The notes: generated from the letters alone by a model not told the origin. A DNA stretch of 64,000 nt from Rhynchopus sp. YZ270_cl-10 (GCA_964035575.1 OZ037841.1:248001-312000), one strand, 5' to 3'; positions 1 through 10,927 are shown, counted from the stretch's first letter. Numbers and translations: made by a program.

Positions 1-3000
1 GTACGTGATCTGAAGTCTGCCAACACAGCTCAGGGTCCAGCACGTCTCGGCACCTGGAGAAAGCGAAGTGTCCAGAGACCCAGACAGCGCACTCAGGGTC
101 GTGCATGGTCCAGCAGATGACGGTGTTGGTGTGATGGGTGTGATCGGAGGTGACGGTGTGGGAGGTGCCGTAGGTGCCCCATCCATGCAGACGTAGTCAA
201 AGTCAAGAGACCCGTTGCCAGTCACGTACCAACCAGAACGGAACTGCACAAGCACCGATCCTGCAAAGGTGTAGCTGGTGTCGTTCTTCTCACCAGACTC
301 GTGGAAAGGGAAGCCAGTGATCTCGTCTCCCTCCATTTCGTACACATTCACGAAGTCTGTGCCAGCAGTGGTGTCGAACGTGTTGAACCTGATCCCAACC
401 CTGCCACCTTCACATGCAATCGACCAACACTCGGTTGATGATGTCTGTGTGCTCAAGGTGCCTGAGCTGGGCAGTGACGTCGTGGTCGGGCAGGATGGTG
501 TGAAGTTGAAGGGAGCAGGGTTGAGATACGAAAGCTGAGGAGCTGCCATGTTGCATCCCCACGAGTACTGGACACCTCCACACCCACCACGGTAGCAGTT
601 TCTGCCCTGAGCAAAGATGGTCACGTTCCCGTCAGCTGTGAACCTTGTGGTTCCGAAATGTGGAGCATAAGCGTTGGTGTGCAACATTTCCTCGTCACCA
701 CTATTGATCCAGAAGTATCCAACGTAGAACATCCGGTAGTTCATCTCAAGTGTTCCGTTGCAGGAAATGGTGTTCTCCAGTGGCACGTTGAAGTAACTGT
801 AGCCCAGGTTAGGTGTCACGATGCCACTGTCAGGAGCAGAGTTGTTGTCGTAAGTGGCGTTAGCAGCATCAATCTCAGGTGCATCCATCCCACAACCCCA
901 AGAGAACTCCACAGAGCTGCTGCAGTCGCCACTCACACACGCATCCACAGCTGCTGTCAGCTTCACATCCCAGTATGCGTTGAACGTCACAGAGTTGTAA
1001 TGTGCGTCTGTCCTCAGTGCAGTTGTTGTCCCGTTCTCAACCACAAACTTACCAACAAAGCTGGGGTTGTACGTGATCTGAAGTCTGCCAACACAGCTCA
1101 GGGTCCAGCACGTCTCAGCACCTGATGGCAGTGAGGTGTTGTCCACAGTCCCAGACAGTGCACTCAGGGTCGTGCATGGTCCAGCAGATGACGGTGTTGG
1201 TGTGATGGGTGTGATCGGAGGTGACGGTGTGGGAGGTGCCGTAGGTGCCCCATCCATGCAGACGTAGTCAAAGTCAAGAGACTCGTTGCCAGTCACGTAC
1301 CAACCAGAACGGAACTGCACAAGCACCGATCCTGCAAAGGTGTAGCTGGTGTCGTTCTTCTCACCAGACTCGTGGAAAGGGAAGCCAGTGATCTCGTCTC
1401 CCTCCATTTCGTACACATTCACGTAGTCTGTGCCAGCAGTGGTGTCGAACGTGTTGAACCTGATCCCAACCCTGCCACCTTCACATGCAATCGACCAACA
1501 CTCGGTTGACGATGTCTGTGTGCTCAAGGTGCCTGAGGTGGGCAGTGACGTCGTGGTCGGGCAGGATGGTGTGAAGTTGAAGGCAGCAGGGTTGCTCATC
1601 GATATCTGAGGTGCTGCCATGTTGCATCCCCACGAGTACTGGACACCTCCACACCCACCACGGTAGCAGTTTCTGCCCTGAGCAAGGAAGGACACGTTCC
1701 CGTCAGCTGTGAACCGTGTGGTTCCGAAGTGTGGGCCGTACGCAGTTGTGTAAAACACCTGTGCATCCTCGTTGTTCACAGAGAAGTTTCCAACGTAGAA
1801 CAGCTGGTAGTTCATCTCAAGTGTTCCGTTGCAGGAAATGGTGTTCACCAGTGGTGTGTCGTAGTAAATGTAGCCCAGGTTAGGTGTCACTGTGGCACTG
1901 TCAGGAGCAGAGCTGTTGTCGTAAGTGGCGTTAGCAGCAACAATCTCAGGTGCATCCATCCCACAACCCCAAGAGAACTCCACAGAGCTGCTGCAGTCGC
2001 CACCCACACACGCATCCACGGCTGCTGTCAGCTTCACATCCCAGTATGCGTTGAACGTCACAGAGTTGTAATGTGCGTCTGTCCTCAGTGCAGTTGTTGT
2101 CCCGTTCTCAACCACAAACTTACCAACAAAGCTGGGGTTGTACGTGATCTGAAGTCTGCCAACACAGCTCAGGGTCCAGCACGTCTCTTCACCTGATGGC
2201 AGTGACGTGTTGCCCACAGTCCCAGACAGCGCACTCAGGGTCGTGCATGGTCCAGCAGATGTTGGTGTTGGTGTGATGGGTGTGATTGGAGGTGACGGTG
2301 TGTTAGGCGCAAACGAATGCGCAGTGTTCGAACAGAAGTAGTCGAACGCAAGATCGCCGTTCCCAGTGCGCCAGTTGGCCCTGAACTGCATCAGGACGGA
2401 TCCTGAGAAGGTGTAAGTGGCAGTGTCGTTCTTCTCACCAGTCTCGTGGAAAGGGAAGCCAGTGATCTCGTCTCCCTCCATTTCGTACACATTCACGTAG
2501 TCTGATGTGCTGAACTCGTTGAACCTGATCGCAACGTTCCCACCGTCACATGGGATCTCCCAACACTCGGTCGCTGTGGCGTGTGTGTCCACTGTGCCTG
2601 CGCCTTCCAGTGTTGTGTTGCTTGGACAAGAGGGTGTGAAGTTGAAGGGAGCAGGGTTGAGATACGAAAGCTGAGGAGCTGCCATGTTGCATCCCCACGA
2701 GTACTGGACACCTCCACACCCACCACGGTAGCAGTTTCTGCCCTGAGCAAAGATGGTCACGTTCCCGTCAGCTGTGAACCTTGTGGTTCCGAAGTGTGGA
2801 GCATAAGCGTTGGTGTGCAACATTTCTTCGTCACCACTATTGATCCAGAAGTATCCAACGTAGAACATCCGGTAGTTCATCTCAAGTGTTCCGTTGCAGG
2901 AAATGGTGTTCTCCAGTGGCACGTTGAAGTAACTGTAGCCCAGGTTAGGTGTCACGATGCCACTGTCAGGAGCAGAGCTGTTGTCGGAAGTGGCGTTAGC

Positions 3001-3348
3001 AGCATCAATCTCAGGTGCATCCATCCCACAACCCCAAGAGAACTCCACAGACCTGCTGCAGTCGCCACCCACACACGCATCCACGGCTGCTGTCAGCTTC
3101 ACATCCCAGTATGCGTTGAACGTCACAGAGTTGTATTGTGCGTCTGTCCTCAGTGCAGTTGTTGTCCCGTTCTCAACCACAAACTTACCAACAAAGCTGG
3201 GGTTGTACGTGATCTGAAGTCTGCCAACACAGCTCAGGGTCCAGCACGTCTCGGCACCTGATGGCAGTGAGGTGTTGTCGACAGTACCAGACAGCCCGCT
3301 CAAGGGTGTACACTGCAGCATTAGAGCAGGAAGGAGAAAGGTTAACAT
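1..3348 (-). CDS. Gene 1: CUB-like repeat surface protein, 3' end off window
   Basis: Open frame of 1116 codons from an ATG at 3348 to the left edge, where it is still open. It begins with a short hydrophobic leader (MLTFLLPALMLQC), read as a signal peptide. Three full A-B-C units follow, starting near residues 13, 366 and 726, and a fourth starts near residue 1081. Module A has the pattern C-T-x-L-S-x-L-S-G-T and ends [10 protein letters not shown]. Module B ends W-G-C-N-M-A-A-P. Module C contains [10 protein letters not shown] and ends L-D-F-D-Y-V-C, which resembles a CUB domain. Units are joined by Pro/Thr linkers ([16 protein letters not shown]). Many N-x-S/T sequons suggest a secreted, glycosylated product. 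By analogy with genes 2-7 the missing end should carry a membrane helix; this is inference. The ligand is unknown. Confidence 0.85.
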   Translation of the reverse strand, partial: MLTFLLPALMLQCTPLSGLSGTVDNTSLPSGAETCWTLSCVGRLQITYNPSFVGKFVVENGTTTALRTDAQYNSVTFNAYWDVKLTAAVDACVGGDCSRSVEFSWGCGMDAPEIDAANATSDNSSAPDSGIVTPNLGYSYFNVPLENTISCNGTLEMNYRMFYVGYFWINSGDEEMLHTNAYAPHFGTTRFTADGNVTIFAQGRNCYRGGCGGVQYSWGCNMAAPQLSYLNPAPFNFTPSCPSNTTLEGAGTVDTHATATECWEIPCDGGNVAIRFNEFSTSDYVNVYEMEGDEITGFPFHETGEKNDTATYTFSGSVLMQFRANWRTGNGDLAFDYFCSNTAHSFAPNTPSPPITPITPTPTSAGPCTTLSALSGTVGNTSLPSGEETCWTLSCVGRLQITYNPSFVGKFVVENGTTTALRTDAHYNSVTFNAYWDVKLTAAVDACVGGDCSSSVEFSWGCGMDAPEIVAANATYDNSSAPDSATVTPNLGYIYYDTPLVNTISCNGTLEMNYQLFYVGNFSVNNEDAQVFYTTAYGPHFGTTRFTADGNVSFLAQGRNCYRGGCGGVQYSWGCNMAAPQISMSNPAAFNFTPSCPTTTSLPTSGTLSTQTSSTECWSIACEGGRVGIRFNTFDTTAGTDYVNVYEMEGDEITGFPFHESGEKNDTSYTFAGSVLVQFRSGWYVTGNESLDFDYVCMDGAPTAPPTPSPPITPITPTPSSAGPCTTLSALSGTVDNTSLPSGAETCWTLSCVGRLQITYNPSFVGKFVVENGTTTALRTDAHYNSVTFNAYWDVKLTAAVDACVSGDCSSSVEFSWGCGMDAPEIDAANATYDNNSAPDSGIVTPNLGYSYFNVPLENTISCNGTLEMNYRMFYVGYFWINSGDEEMLHTNAYAPHFGTTRFTADGNVTIFAQGRNCYRGGCGGVQYSWGCNMAAPQLSYLNPAPFNFTPSCPTTTSLPSSGTLSTQTSSTECWSIACEGGRVGIRFNTFDTTAGTDFVNVYEMEGDEITGFPFHESGEKNDTSYTFAGSVLVQFRSGWYVTGNGSLDFDYVCMDGAPTAPPTPSPPITPITPTPSSAGPCTTLSALSGSLDTSLSPGAETCWTLSCVGRLQITY

Positions 3349-3973
3349 TTTGCTTTTTGTTTTGGAGAATATCTGTATTTTGTGTGTAAATGAATGACTG
3401 TGCTCTGCCTTTACGTTAGTACAGAGGACGCTACGGTGCTGGGAATGAGGAAGGGGAAAACACAACCGTATCGGAAGAGAAGGGGAATACAAAGAGTACC
3501 GGTAAGAGGATCCTCAACAGTGCAGCTCTCACCTGCGCTGTACACCTTTTGATGTATTGAATCGTATGCACAGACGCATACATGGCACGAAGTGTACACG
3601 ACCGAGGACACGACTGGATGACCACCATACAAGGTGCACATGGTGTCTGCTATAGCTGTGGGTGAGGAATCAGCATCAACTAGTAATCCCCGCAGGACTG
3701 GATACTTGAGTGCCTGTTGGGATATGTAACGCTCATTTAGTGTCATGGCATGACGGAGGAATCGTGACATTACAAGCTTTGTGCTTTGACCTATGAAAAA
3801 TGAATTACCCCCTTTCCCTGCTCTATTCATGTGTCGTTTGTTTGTTGATCGCATCCATTATTGTGAACCCCAGAGGAAACGGGTGTGACTCATGACATCG
3901 AAGTACGTGTACACCTTATACTCTATTTTATGAATTTCTAAGTTAAGGATTGGCCAAAATCGCAAAATTGAAC

Positions 3974-4068
3974 GCAGTGAGGTGTTGTCCACAGTCCCAG
4001 ACAGCCCGCTCAAGGGTGTACACTGCAGCATTAGAGCAGGAAGGAGAAAGGTTAACATTTTTTGACTG
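3974..4068 (-). pseudogene. Duplicated 5' start fragment of gene 1
   Basis: About 95 bp almost identical to 3264-3350. It includes the ATG, the hydrophobic leader and the first residues of module A (through D-N-T-S-L), then diverges into unrelated AT-rich DNA with a nearby stop. It is a scar of tandem duplication or unequal exchange, not a gene. The flanking 4150-4350 block also occurs upstream of gene 3, so this fragment may keep an older promoter-proximal context. Confidence 0.7.
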
Positions 4069-4149
4069 GGAAGATTGGGGGGAGGGGTACTGTGCAAGCG
4101 TTCAGGTACTGGCTGCAAGAGAGACATAGCTTCGGAGCTTCGGAGCTTC

Positions 4150-4350
4150 GGCAAGGAGAGAGCTTGCGGAAGAGTACTAATACGTACGCGAGAAATGGGA
4201 AGATCACATGCGTCTTTTTGTGTGGACAAGACGGAACGAGCTACAGAACAGAACATGTGGACGGAACACGAATATGTAACATAATTGAAAAAGGGGCAAT
4301 AAGAGGTGGCGATGCTGAGTAAAATATTTTCCCCCAACAGTGCATTATAA
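4150..4350. repeat. Upstream-region repeat shared with 15515-15720
   Basis: Roughly 200 bp, clearly related by eye to 15515-15720. Shared stretches include CATGTGGACGGAACA, CATAATTGAAA and the TTTTCCCCC region. One copy lies upstream of the duplicated gene-1 start, the other upstream of gene 3. It could be an old promoter or 5' flank of this family. No function can be proven from sequence. Confidence 0.55.
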
Positions 4351-4708
4351 TCACGCTGGAGATCACAAAATAGTGAAATTATTACGCATCCACTCAACGT
4401 TTGGATAAAGAAAACCAGAGACGAAAGAGGGTTTGGGGGGAAGGGTTTAATTCTTTGAACGCATCCCACACTCAGTCACACACACTTTTTTTTTTCGAAA
4501 AAAGGGAAAAGTCAACAAACGCTGCTCGCAATCATGAACGAAAAATTGACGAATTTCCTGATGTGTCATGTGTGTGTGTGATGTTCGGAGGGAAAAACGA
4601 CTCGTGGTTAATGAAAAATTTCACTAGAAATGCACATTTCTTGTATAAAAATATTTGCACTAAAGGTGCATTAACAGTGTGCAGGATACTCGAATTCGAA
4701 ATGAAAAC

Positions 4709-5037
4709 CCTGACAAAAACATAGCACACACCACACCCATGTGTGCCCATGTGTCAATGTTCCCTTTTCGGCAAGAAAGCGTTCTCTTGTGTAATGTAAC
4801 GTTGCAACCGACACCTTTGCAAATAAACGCACATTAATTAGGAATTCTTTTGAACGTTGTTTCGACTCTGTTGTCCCCTCACCCATGAAGGATAAGGCAA
4901 ACCGCAAGAGCTGTGTGTGCATCTCAGGTGTGCACACCTTCACCACGACACTCTCCAGGTTTGCCTGCAACACAGCAGAGGACTGCACAGTCGTACAGTT
5001 CAAGATTGAGACGAAGCAAGAAGCAGTTTTTGTGGGG
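4709..5037 (+). repeat. Intergenic cassette R1, copy 1
   Basis: First of four copies (others near 9496, 25961 and 30830) of a cassette beginning CTGACAAAAACATAGCACAC. After about 4990 this copy departs from the others and rejoins them briefly at 5157-5190 (TTCAGGGCAGCCAGG). The plus strand holds a short open frame starting MKDKANRKSCVCISG. It contains T-L-S-x-F-A-C-N-x-x-x-D-C-x-x-x-Q-F, which resembles the end of module A. It may be a decayed exon or a shared flank; I cannot tell which. Confidence 0.7.
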
Positions 5038-5255
5038 TTTCTTATGTTTTCGTTGTATAGTTCTTGTGACGAAAACCTTAACGTACACTCTGCTTGTGTA
5101 TACGAAAAGACCTTCTAAGATATGATACAATGCCGTATCTCCGAAAACAAAAAAACCTTCTGAAGACAAGTTCAGGGCAGCCAGGTGGGGTAAAGAGAAA
5201 AGGAAAGTAGTTGAAACGTAAACGCAGCTCGGTCGAGGGGGAAAAAGTTTATAAT

Positions 5256-5285
5256 ATGAACCTAAGCCTCTCATGCTTGGTCTCC
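5256..5285. repeat. Dispersed stem-loop motif (CCTAAGC / GCTTAGG type)
   Basis: Member of a family of about 35-nt intergenic inverted repeats: T-G-A-A-C-C-T-A-A-G-C-C-T, loop CTCATG, then CTTGGTCTCC. Similar sites lie near 25293, 30628, 31293, 31700 and 54085. Confidence 0.5.
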
Positions 5286-5687
5286 GTGAGTTCTTATTTT
5301 CATGAAAAATAAAGTGAAGTTAAAACATATTTGTTTGACTTTACACTCATGGGATGGCAGCCACAAATTTTTCGTTTGCAGGATCCCCAATAAAAGCAAG
5401 GTTTGTCAGATGACCCTGAGCCTCGTGTGTAGTCACCTTGAAAAAAAAGAGCAATAAAAAAGGAGGCCAGTTTTGCAGGTATTTGCACAAAGGCCTTCAT
5501 TATCTGATTGAGGGTCGCACACACGTTTCCTATAGCAGTGCCTGCAAAAGCTCTGATACTGACCTTCTCGGGAAAAGAGAACTTAACTTTGTTGGAATGC
5601 CCAATCATCCTGTGGCAAGAGTCAGTGTGTGAGCAATTAAAAAAAAACATAAATAAACCCAAGAAAAAATAATCATAAGGGGGCAAA

Positions 5688-6028
5688 AGAGAGCAACGGA
5701 AAACATTCACAAAGGGGAGACACAAATAAAGACTTCAGCAGCGCACCGCCCCGAAAGGGCACTTCATCTAGATCAAGTTCTTGGCTTGAGATGAAGGTCA
5801 TTTGCTGACATGGAGCGGTGTCGCAACTCACCCGTCCAAGGACGGCTGCGCAGGGAAGCTTCAAAAATAAACACAACTGCAACACAAAACAAAAACCATA
5901 AGTACAGAGAAAAAAATAGTAAGAACATAGAACTGTGGCCACCTCTTAAACCGTTTTGCTCGAAGCGCAGTACATCTCCGAGGGGAGAGAAACGGATGTG
6001 GGATGGTTGAGTAACATAGTTCGAAAAC
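5688..6028. repeat. Direct repeat R2, copy 1 (341 bp)
   Basis: Matches 8929-9269 at a constant offset of 3241 bp with no indel and no mismatch that I could see. It lies just 3' of gene 2, so the two copies bracket that gene. It is best read as the 3' flank of an ancestral tandem copy; see the scar at 9269-9373. Confidence 0.85.
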
Positions 6029-6109
6029 AGAAACAACGTTGTGGGGCACAGGGTAGGGGTATGGAGGCGATGTTAACGGGCAAAAAAGACGTTGCCGCTT
6101 CATGACTAT

Positions 6110-8647
6110 TCATTGACAGGTCAGAGAAGGTTCCTCGTGTTCTCCCTCTGCAGAGATAATGCTTTCACTAAGTGCATCAGCCTTTGCATTCTTATTTTTA
6201 CAAACAAGCAGCGCAATGACAACCAGCAAAGCAACACCACCCACGCAGATCCCCACGATAGCGCCAACAGGGAAGCCATCGTCACCCCCAGGTGTCGGTG
6301 AGCGTGAGGTGCACGTGTTCGTCTCTGTGTCGCATATTTCCCTGGCGCCGTACTTCCGACAGTCCGCGTTCGAAGCACACCAGTGTGACGGCAAAGTGGG
6401 CGTAGTCGCAGGCATGCACACATAGTTATAGCTAAGAGCACTGTTGCGTGGCTGGTAATTGTGTCCAGTACGGAACTGCACAAGCACCGATCCTGCAAAG
6501 GTGTAGCTGGTCTCGTTCATCTCACCAGACTTGTGGAAAGGGAAGCCAGTGATCTCGTCTCCCTCCATTTCGTACACGTTCACATAGTCCGAGTAGTCGG
6601 TATCATTCACGTAGTCCTCGGGGTCACTAATCTTGAAGTCTGTGAAGGTGATCCCAACCCTGCCACCTTCACATGCAATGTCCCAGCACCTCGTAGTGTT
6701 GTCCAGCATCTCCACGCTGCCTGTGCTGTCTAGTTTCGTTGTCCAGTGACACGACGGTGTGAAGTTGGAAGGAGGAGGGTTAACTTTCGCCAGCTCAGGC
6801 GCAGGCATGTTGCATCCCCAAGTGTACTCGAAAGGTCCACACCCGATTCGGTAACATTGTGTGCCCTGAGCAAGGAAGGACACGTTCCCGTCAGATGTGA
6901 ACCTTGTGGTTCCGAAGTGTGCACTGTCCGCGTTTGTGTAAAAGACTTCTGCATCTCCGTTGTCCACCCAGAACTTTCCGTAGTACGACAGCACGTAATT
7001 CATCTCAAGAGTACCTTTGCAGGAAATGGTGTTCACCAGTGAATTGTTGCCATCTAGTTGAGGAGAAACTCTACCGTTCGAGCGTTTGCGGTCAACGTCG
7101 TAAGCATCATCAGTGGTATTAGCAGCCGCAATCGCAGGAGCATCCATCCCACAACCCCACGAGAACTCAACACGGTTCCCGCAGTCGCTGTTCCCACAAC
7201 CGTTCACAGCTGCTGTCAGCTTCACATCCCAGTATGCGTTGAAGGTAATCATATTGTAACGTGTGTTTGTCTTCAACGTGTCTCTGATCCCGTTGTCCAC
7301 CACAAACTCTCCATCGAACTTGGGGTTGTACGTGATCTGAAGTCTGCCAACACAGCTCAGAGTCCAGCACGTCTCGGCACCTGATGGCAGTGACGTGTCC
7401 ACAGTCCCAGACAGCGCACTCAGGGTAGTGCATGGTCCAGCAGATGTCGGTGTTGGTGTGATAGGCACAATGGGCGGCGCCGGAGTGGTTGGAGGTGCCG
7501 TAGGTGCAGGTGTGGGTACTGCTGTGGGCGGTGCGACACCACCGACGCAGACGTAGTCAAACTCCAGTGTCTTCCCCATGGCTGTGTACCAGCTGAAAAC
7601 GTAGAACTGCAAGATGACAGTCCCCGAAAAGCTGTGAGTGACATCCTGCACCTCACCTGACTCGTGAAACGCAAACTCAGCCACCTTACCATCAACCATC
7701 TCGTACACATTCATGTAGTTCTTGTCCAAACGTGTATTGAAGTATGTGAACGTGATGTCAACTCTGCCTTGGTTGCACGCAATCTCCCAACACTCAGTCC
7801 CTGTCGTATTTGTGCTGACACTGCCTGCAAGACCCAGTGTGTTGTGTGTTCCGCACGCCGGTTCGAACGTGTAAGGACGCAGGTTGCCGTTGCCCAACGC
7901 TGGTGCGGCCTCATTGCACCCCCACGAGTATCTGAAGTATCCACAGGTACCACCCCGGATGCACAGCGTCGTACCTATGGCAAAGAAGGTCACGTTCCCG
8001 TCTGCCTCGAACCTCGTCGTGCCGGCGTGTGGACCGAACATGTTTACACGAGCAATCTCCGTGTCGTTGGTGGTGACCCAGAAACTGCCATATTTAAGGA
8101 AGGTGTAGCTGAGCTCAACAGTGCCGTGGCAAGTCATGGTGTTGTTGTATGGTGGGTCGTAGAAGTTATAGAAATACGGCGACAGTGTTGCATTTGTGGC
8201 AACTTCACCTGAACGGGGAACGATCTCGGGCACATCAATCTCAGGTGCATCCATCCCACAACCCCAAGAGAACTCCACAGAGCTGTTGCAGTCGCCACTC
8301 ACACACGCATCCACAGTTGCTGTCAGCACGACATCCCAGTGTGCACCGAAAGCAGAGCGAGTGTACTGTGCTTTCGAGCGGACGGCTGTGTAGGTACCGT
8401 TTTGCACCACAACCTCACCCTCGTAGTTGGGGTTGAACACAATCTCAAACACTCCAACACACTGCACAGTCCAGCATGTCACTGCACCTGTTGGAAGCGA
8501 CGTGTTCACAGTCCCAGACAGCGCACTCAGGTTCGTGCATGGTCCATCATATGCCGGTGTTGATGTGATGGGAGCAGGCGGAGGGTAGAGTGTGTGGGGT
8601 GTTGATGTGGACTGCAGCACAAGAACAGGAACGAGGAAGTTTAACAT
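6110..8647 (-). CDS. Gene 2: CUB-like repeat type I membrane protein
   Basis: 845 residues. I chose the ATG at 8647 because it opens the hydrophobic leader MLNFLVPVLVLQ, which matches the starts of its paralogues; the frame is open for 37 codons further upstream. Two A-B-C units (about residues 36-368 and 403-740) are separated by a Pro/Thr/Ala linker. A short EGF-like stub follows (C-A-S-N-A-D-C ... C-D-T-E-T-N-T-C). Then come a G-G-D-D-G-F-P-V juxtamembrane motif, one transmembrane helix (about 791-816) and a 29-residue cytosolic tail. No intron is needed: the tail KNKNAKADAL runs straight through the point where gene 7 has an intron (RRGN|AKAQ). The role is probably at the cell surface; the partner is unknown. 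Confidence 0.88.
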   Translation of the reverse strand: MLNFLVPVLVLQSTSTPHTLYPPPAPITSTPAYDGPCTNLSALSGTVNTSLPTGAVTCWTVQCVGVFEIVFNPNYEGEVVVQNGTYTAVRSKAQYTRSAFGAHWDVVLTATVDACVSGDCNSSVEFSWGCGMDAPEIDVPEIVPRSGEVATNATLSPYFYNFYDPPYNNTMTCHGTVELSYTFLKYGSFWVTTNDTEIARVNMFGPHAGTTRFEADGNVTFFAIGTTLCIRGGTCGYFRYSWGCNEAAPALGNGNLRPYTFEPACGTHNTLGLAGSVSTNTTGTECWEIACNQGRVDITFTYFNTRLDKNYMNVYEMVDGKVAEFAFHESGEVQDVTHSFSGTVILQFYVFSWYTAMGKTLEFDYVCVGGVAPPTAVPTPAPTAPPTTPAPPIVPITPTPTSAGPCTTLSALSGTVDTSLPSGAETCWTLSCVGRLQITYNPKFDGEFVVDNGIRDTLKTNTRYNMITFNAYWDVKLTAAVNGCGNSDCGNRVEFSWGCGMDAPAIAAANTTDDAYDVDRKRSNGRVSPQLDGNNSLVNTISCKGTLEMNYVLSYYGKFWVDNGDAEVFYTNADSAHFGTTRFTSDGNVSFLAQGTQCYRIGCGPFEYTWGCNMPAPELAKVNPPPSNFTPSCHWTTKLDSTGSVEMLDNTTRCWDIACEGGRVGITFTDFKISDPEDYVNDTDYSDYVNVYEMEGDEITGFPFHKSGEMNETSYTFAGSVLVQFRTGHNYQPRNSALSYNYVCMPATTPTLPSHWCASNADCRKYGAREICDTETNTCTSRSPTPGGDDGFPVGAIVGICVGGVALLVVIALLVCKNKNAKADALSESIISAEGEHEEPSLTCQ

Positions 8648-8928
8648 TATTGGTATATTAGTCTTACCTGTGGTGAAGGGTGTGAAGGTGGTTCTAAAAA
8701 CTCTGTTACAAACGCGCCCTGAACTCAACAACACAGCTTTTATTTGTTGTTGCTGCACTCAACGTGCGGTGTACACAAAAGTGGCACCAAAGCGTGGGAA
8801 AAGTGTAGGTAGAAGGATAACGGGCATCCTGTCACTTCATCAGTACATGCTCAAAAGACTATAAACGGGAGGGGGGAAAATACAGGTTGTTTGTTGTTAG
8901 CTTCCACTTGAAAAGGGGGGAGTAGATC

Positions 8929-9269
8929 AGAGAGCAACGGAAAACATTCACAAAGGGGAGACACAAATAAAGACTTCAGCAGCGCACCGCCCCGAAAGGG
9001 CACTTCATCTAGATCAAGTTCTTGGCTTGAGATGAAGGTCATTTGCTGACATGGAGCGGTGTCGCAACTCACCCGTCCAAGGACGGCTGCGCAGGGAAGC
9101 TTCAAAAATAAACACAACTGCAACACAAAACAAAAACCATAAGTACAGAGAAAAAAATAGTAAGAACATAGAACTGTGGCCACCTCTTAAACCGTTTTGC
9201 TCGAAGCGCAGTACATCTCCGAGGGGAGAGAAACGGATGTGGGATGGTTGAGTAACATAGTTCGAAAAC
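8929..9269. repeat. Direct repeat R2, copy 2 (341 bp)
   Basis: Second copy of the block at 5688-6028, upstream of gene 2. Its right end abuts a fragment of a module-C coding sequence, so it marks the 3' flank of a lost paralogue. Confidence 0.85.
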
Positions 9270-9373
9270 TGCCACCTTCACGTGCAATGTCCCAGCACCT
9301 CGTGGTGTTGTCCAGTATCTCCACGCTGCCTGCTGGCCAGTTTCGTTGTCCAGTGACACGACGGTGTGAAGTT
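9269..9373 (-). pseudogene. Module-C fragment of a deleted gene-2-like paralogue
   Basis: About 105 bp closely matching gene 2 at 6658-6768: the start of module C around the E-G-G-R-V-G-I strand and the preceding S-C-H-W-T-T-K-L. It has small substitutions and a short deletion. It is joined directly to R2 on its 3' side. In gene 2 the same two sequences are about 630 bp apart, so the end of the gene has been deleted here. Confidence 0.7.
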
Positions 9374-9495
9374 AAATGCAAAGTGATGTTGGTAGTGACG
9401 CAGGCACTGATGTATAAACGGGGTAACCAAAGAAAGCACGAAATAAAATAACAGTAGATATAAAACGATGCTCTCACATTCGAAAAAAAAAACGC

Positions 9496-9960
9496 CTGAC
9501 AAAAACATAGCACACACCACACCCATGTGTGTCCATGTGTCGAGGTTACCTTATCGGCAAGAAAGCGTTCTCTTGTGTAATGTAACGTTGCAACCGACAC
9601 CTTTGCAAATAAACGCACATTAATTAGGAATTCTTTTGAACGTTGTTTCGACTCTGTTGTCCCCTCACCCATGAAGGATAAGGCAAACCGCAAGAGCTGT
9701 GTGTGCATCTCAGGTGTGCACACCTTCACCACGACACTCTCCAGGTTTGCCTGCAACACAGCAGAGGACTGCACAGTCGTACAGTTCAAGATTGAGACGA
9801 AGCAAGAAGCAGTTTTTGTGTACCAGCACTACTTACAAAAAGCCTTCCGGTGGAGATGGGAGTGGCTGTTCTATGATGGGTGGCAATGTAGTGTCCACCC
9901 ACTCAAAGAAACAACCACACTTCTGAAAACAAAAACATATTTCAGGGCAGCCAGGAATAG
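9496..9960 (+). repeat. Intergenic cassette R1, copy 2
   Basis: Full-length copy of the cassette described at 4709, extending to TTCAGGGCAGCCAGG. It lies between genes 2 and 3. The plus-strand frame continues after K-Q-E-A-V-F-V-Y into a basic stretch. Confidence 0.7.
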
Positions 9961-10325
9961 GAAAAAAATGGTCACACTTGAGCAGTCGAAAGTGCAAAGC
10001 ACACACACTCACAGAGACGTAAACGCGGGGGGGGACAAGAGAAAATGAAAAGGTGGAGGGGAGGAAAATACGAGGCAGTCAGAAAGCAAAAAAAGGTAAA
10101 GTTCAGTCAGATGCACTACACGAATTCTTTATCACCTTAAAAAACAGCGAAAAGTTAAATGATTGGTGTTACCGAAATCCTGTCTGTCAGGAACCGGTTA
10201 ATATCGGCATTTTCCGGAACACTGATGATGAATAAAAATTAAAAAAAATAGGGTGTCAAATGTATAACCCTTGTGTATATGTGTATACATTTGACTTTCA
10301 CCCAAAAAATAATAAAACGTACAAT

Positions 10326-10437
10326 ACTCATACTTGGACCGCCGAAATATATGTCGGGCACTTCGGTCGCTTGGGACCCGCCCGAAAAATGGGTCCGAAT
10401 TCGCCCGACATATATTTCGGGCGGTCCAAGTATGAAT
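10326..10437. mobile_element. Small foldback/MITE, about 112 bp
   Basis: Two inverted arms of about 34 bp. The left begins near ACTCATACTTGGACCGCC and the right ends GGCGGTCCAAGTATGAAT. Inside is a second short inverted pair (GGGACCC / GGGTCC). No coding capacity. The family is unknown. Confidence 0.65.
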
Positions 10438-10447
10438 AGTAGGGTAG

Positions 10448-10626
10448 GGTGATTTGGGTTCTTTTTTCAGAAAAATTCACTCGGATTCACGTAAATTCAC
10501 AAAAATAGTCACAACGAGGCGGAAAGAAACACATGTTACTTAATCTTTGTGAATATTTGTGATTTCAGGTGGATTTTTGTGAATCCCGAGTGAATCTTCC
10601 TCAAAATAAAAAAGACGCCAATCACC
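10448..10626. mobile_element. MITE with imperfect terminal inverted repeats, about 180 bp
   Basis: The left end GGTGATTTGGGTTC matches, in inverse orientation, the right end GACGCCAATCACC. Subterminal arms contain the inverted motif ATTCACTCGG / CCGAGTGAAT. No open frame. It sits 10 bp from the foldback at 10326-10437, so two small elements lie side by side. Confidence 0.6.
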
Positions 10627-10927
10627 ACAGAAAGTGTATACTGCACGAAAAACGACAAGAAAATCTGAAGAAGTTCACCTCAAAGTCGTAAAAAACTTAC
10701 ACTCCTTTTATAGAGTTCCCTGAGTTTCGTCCCTTCTGCATCCATTTACTACACCGGAGTGCGTATCTGACACAGAGTGTTTCGCAGTGATGCGGCAACG
10801 AAGCCACAGAACAAAGCATACACAACACAGCTCGAAAAGGTGCTGCGTCGTGCAATGCGGTAAAAAAAAAAAAAGAGAAACATTCAAATTCAATGCATGA
10901 TCACTCACACAGCGCTCCTGCAGGTGT

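Noticed and set aside
8648-8758. 37-residue upstream extension of gene 2
   Set aside because: It precedes a leader that matches the paralogues and looks like 5' UTR read in frame.
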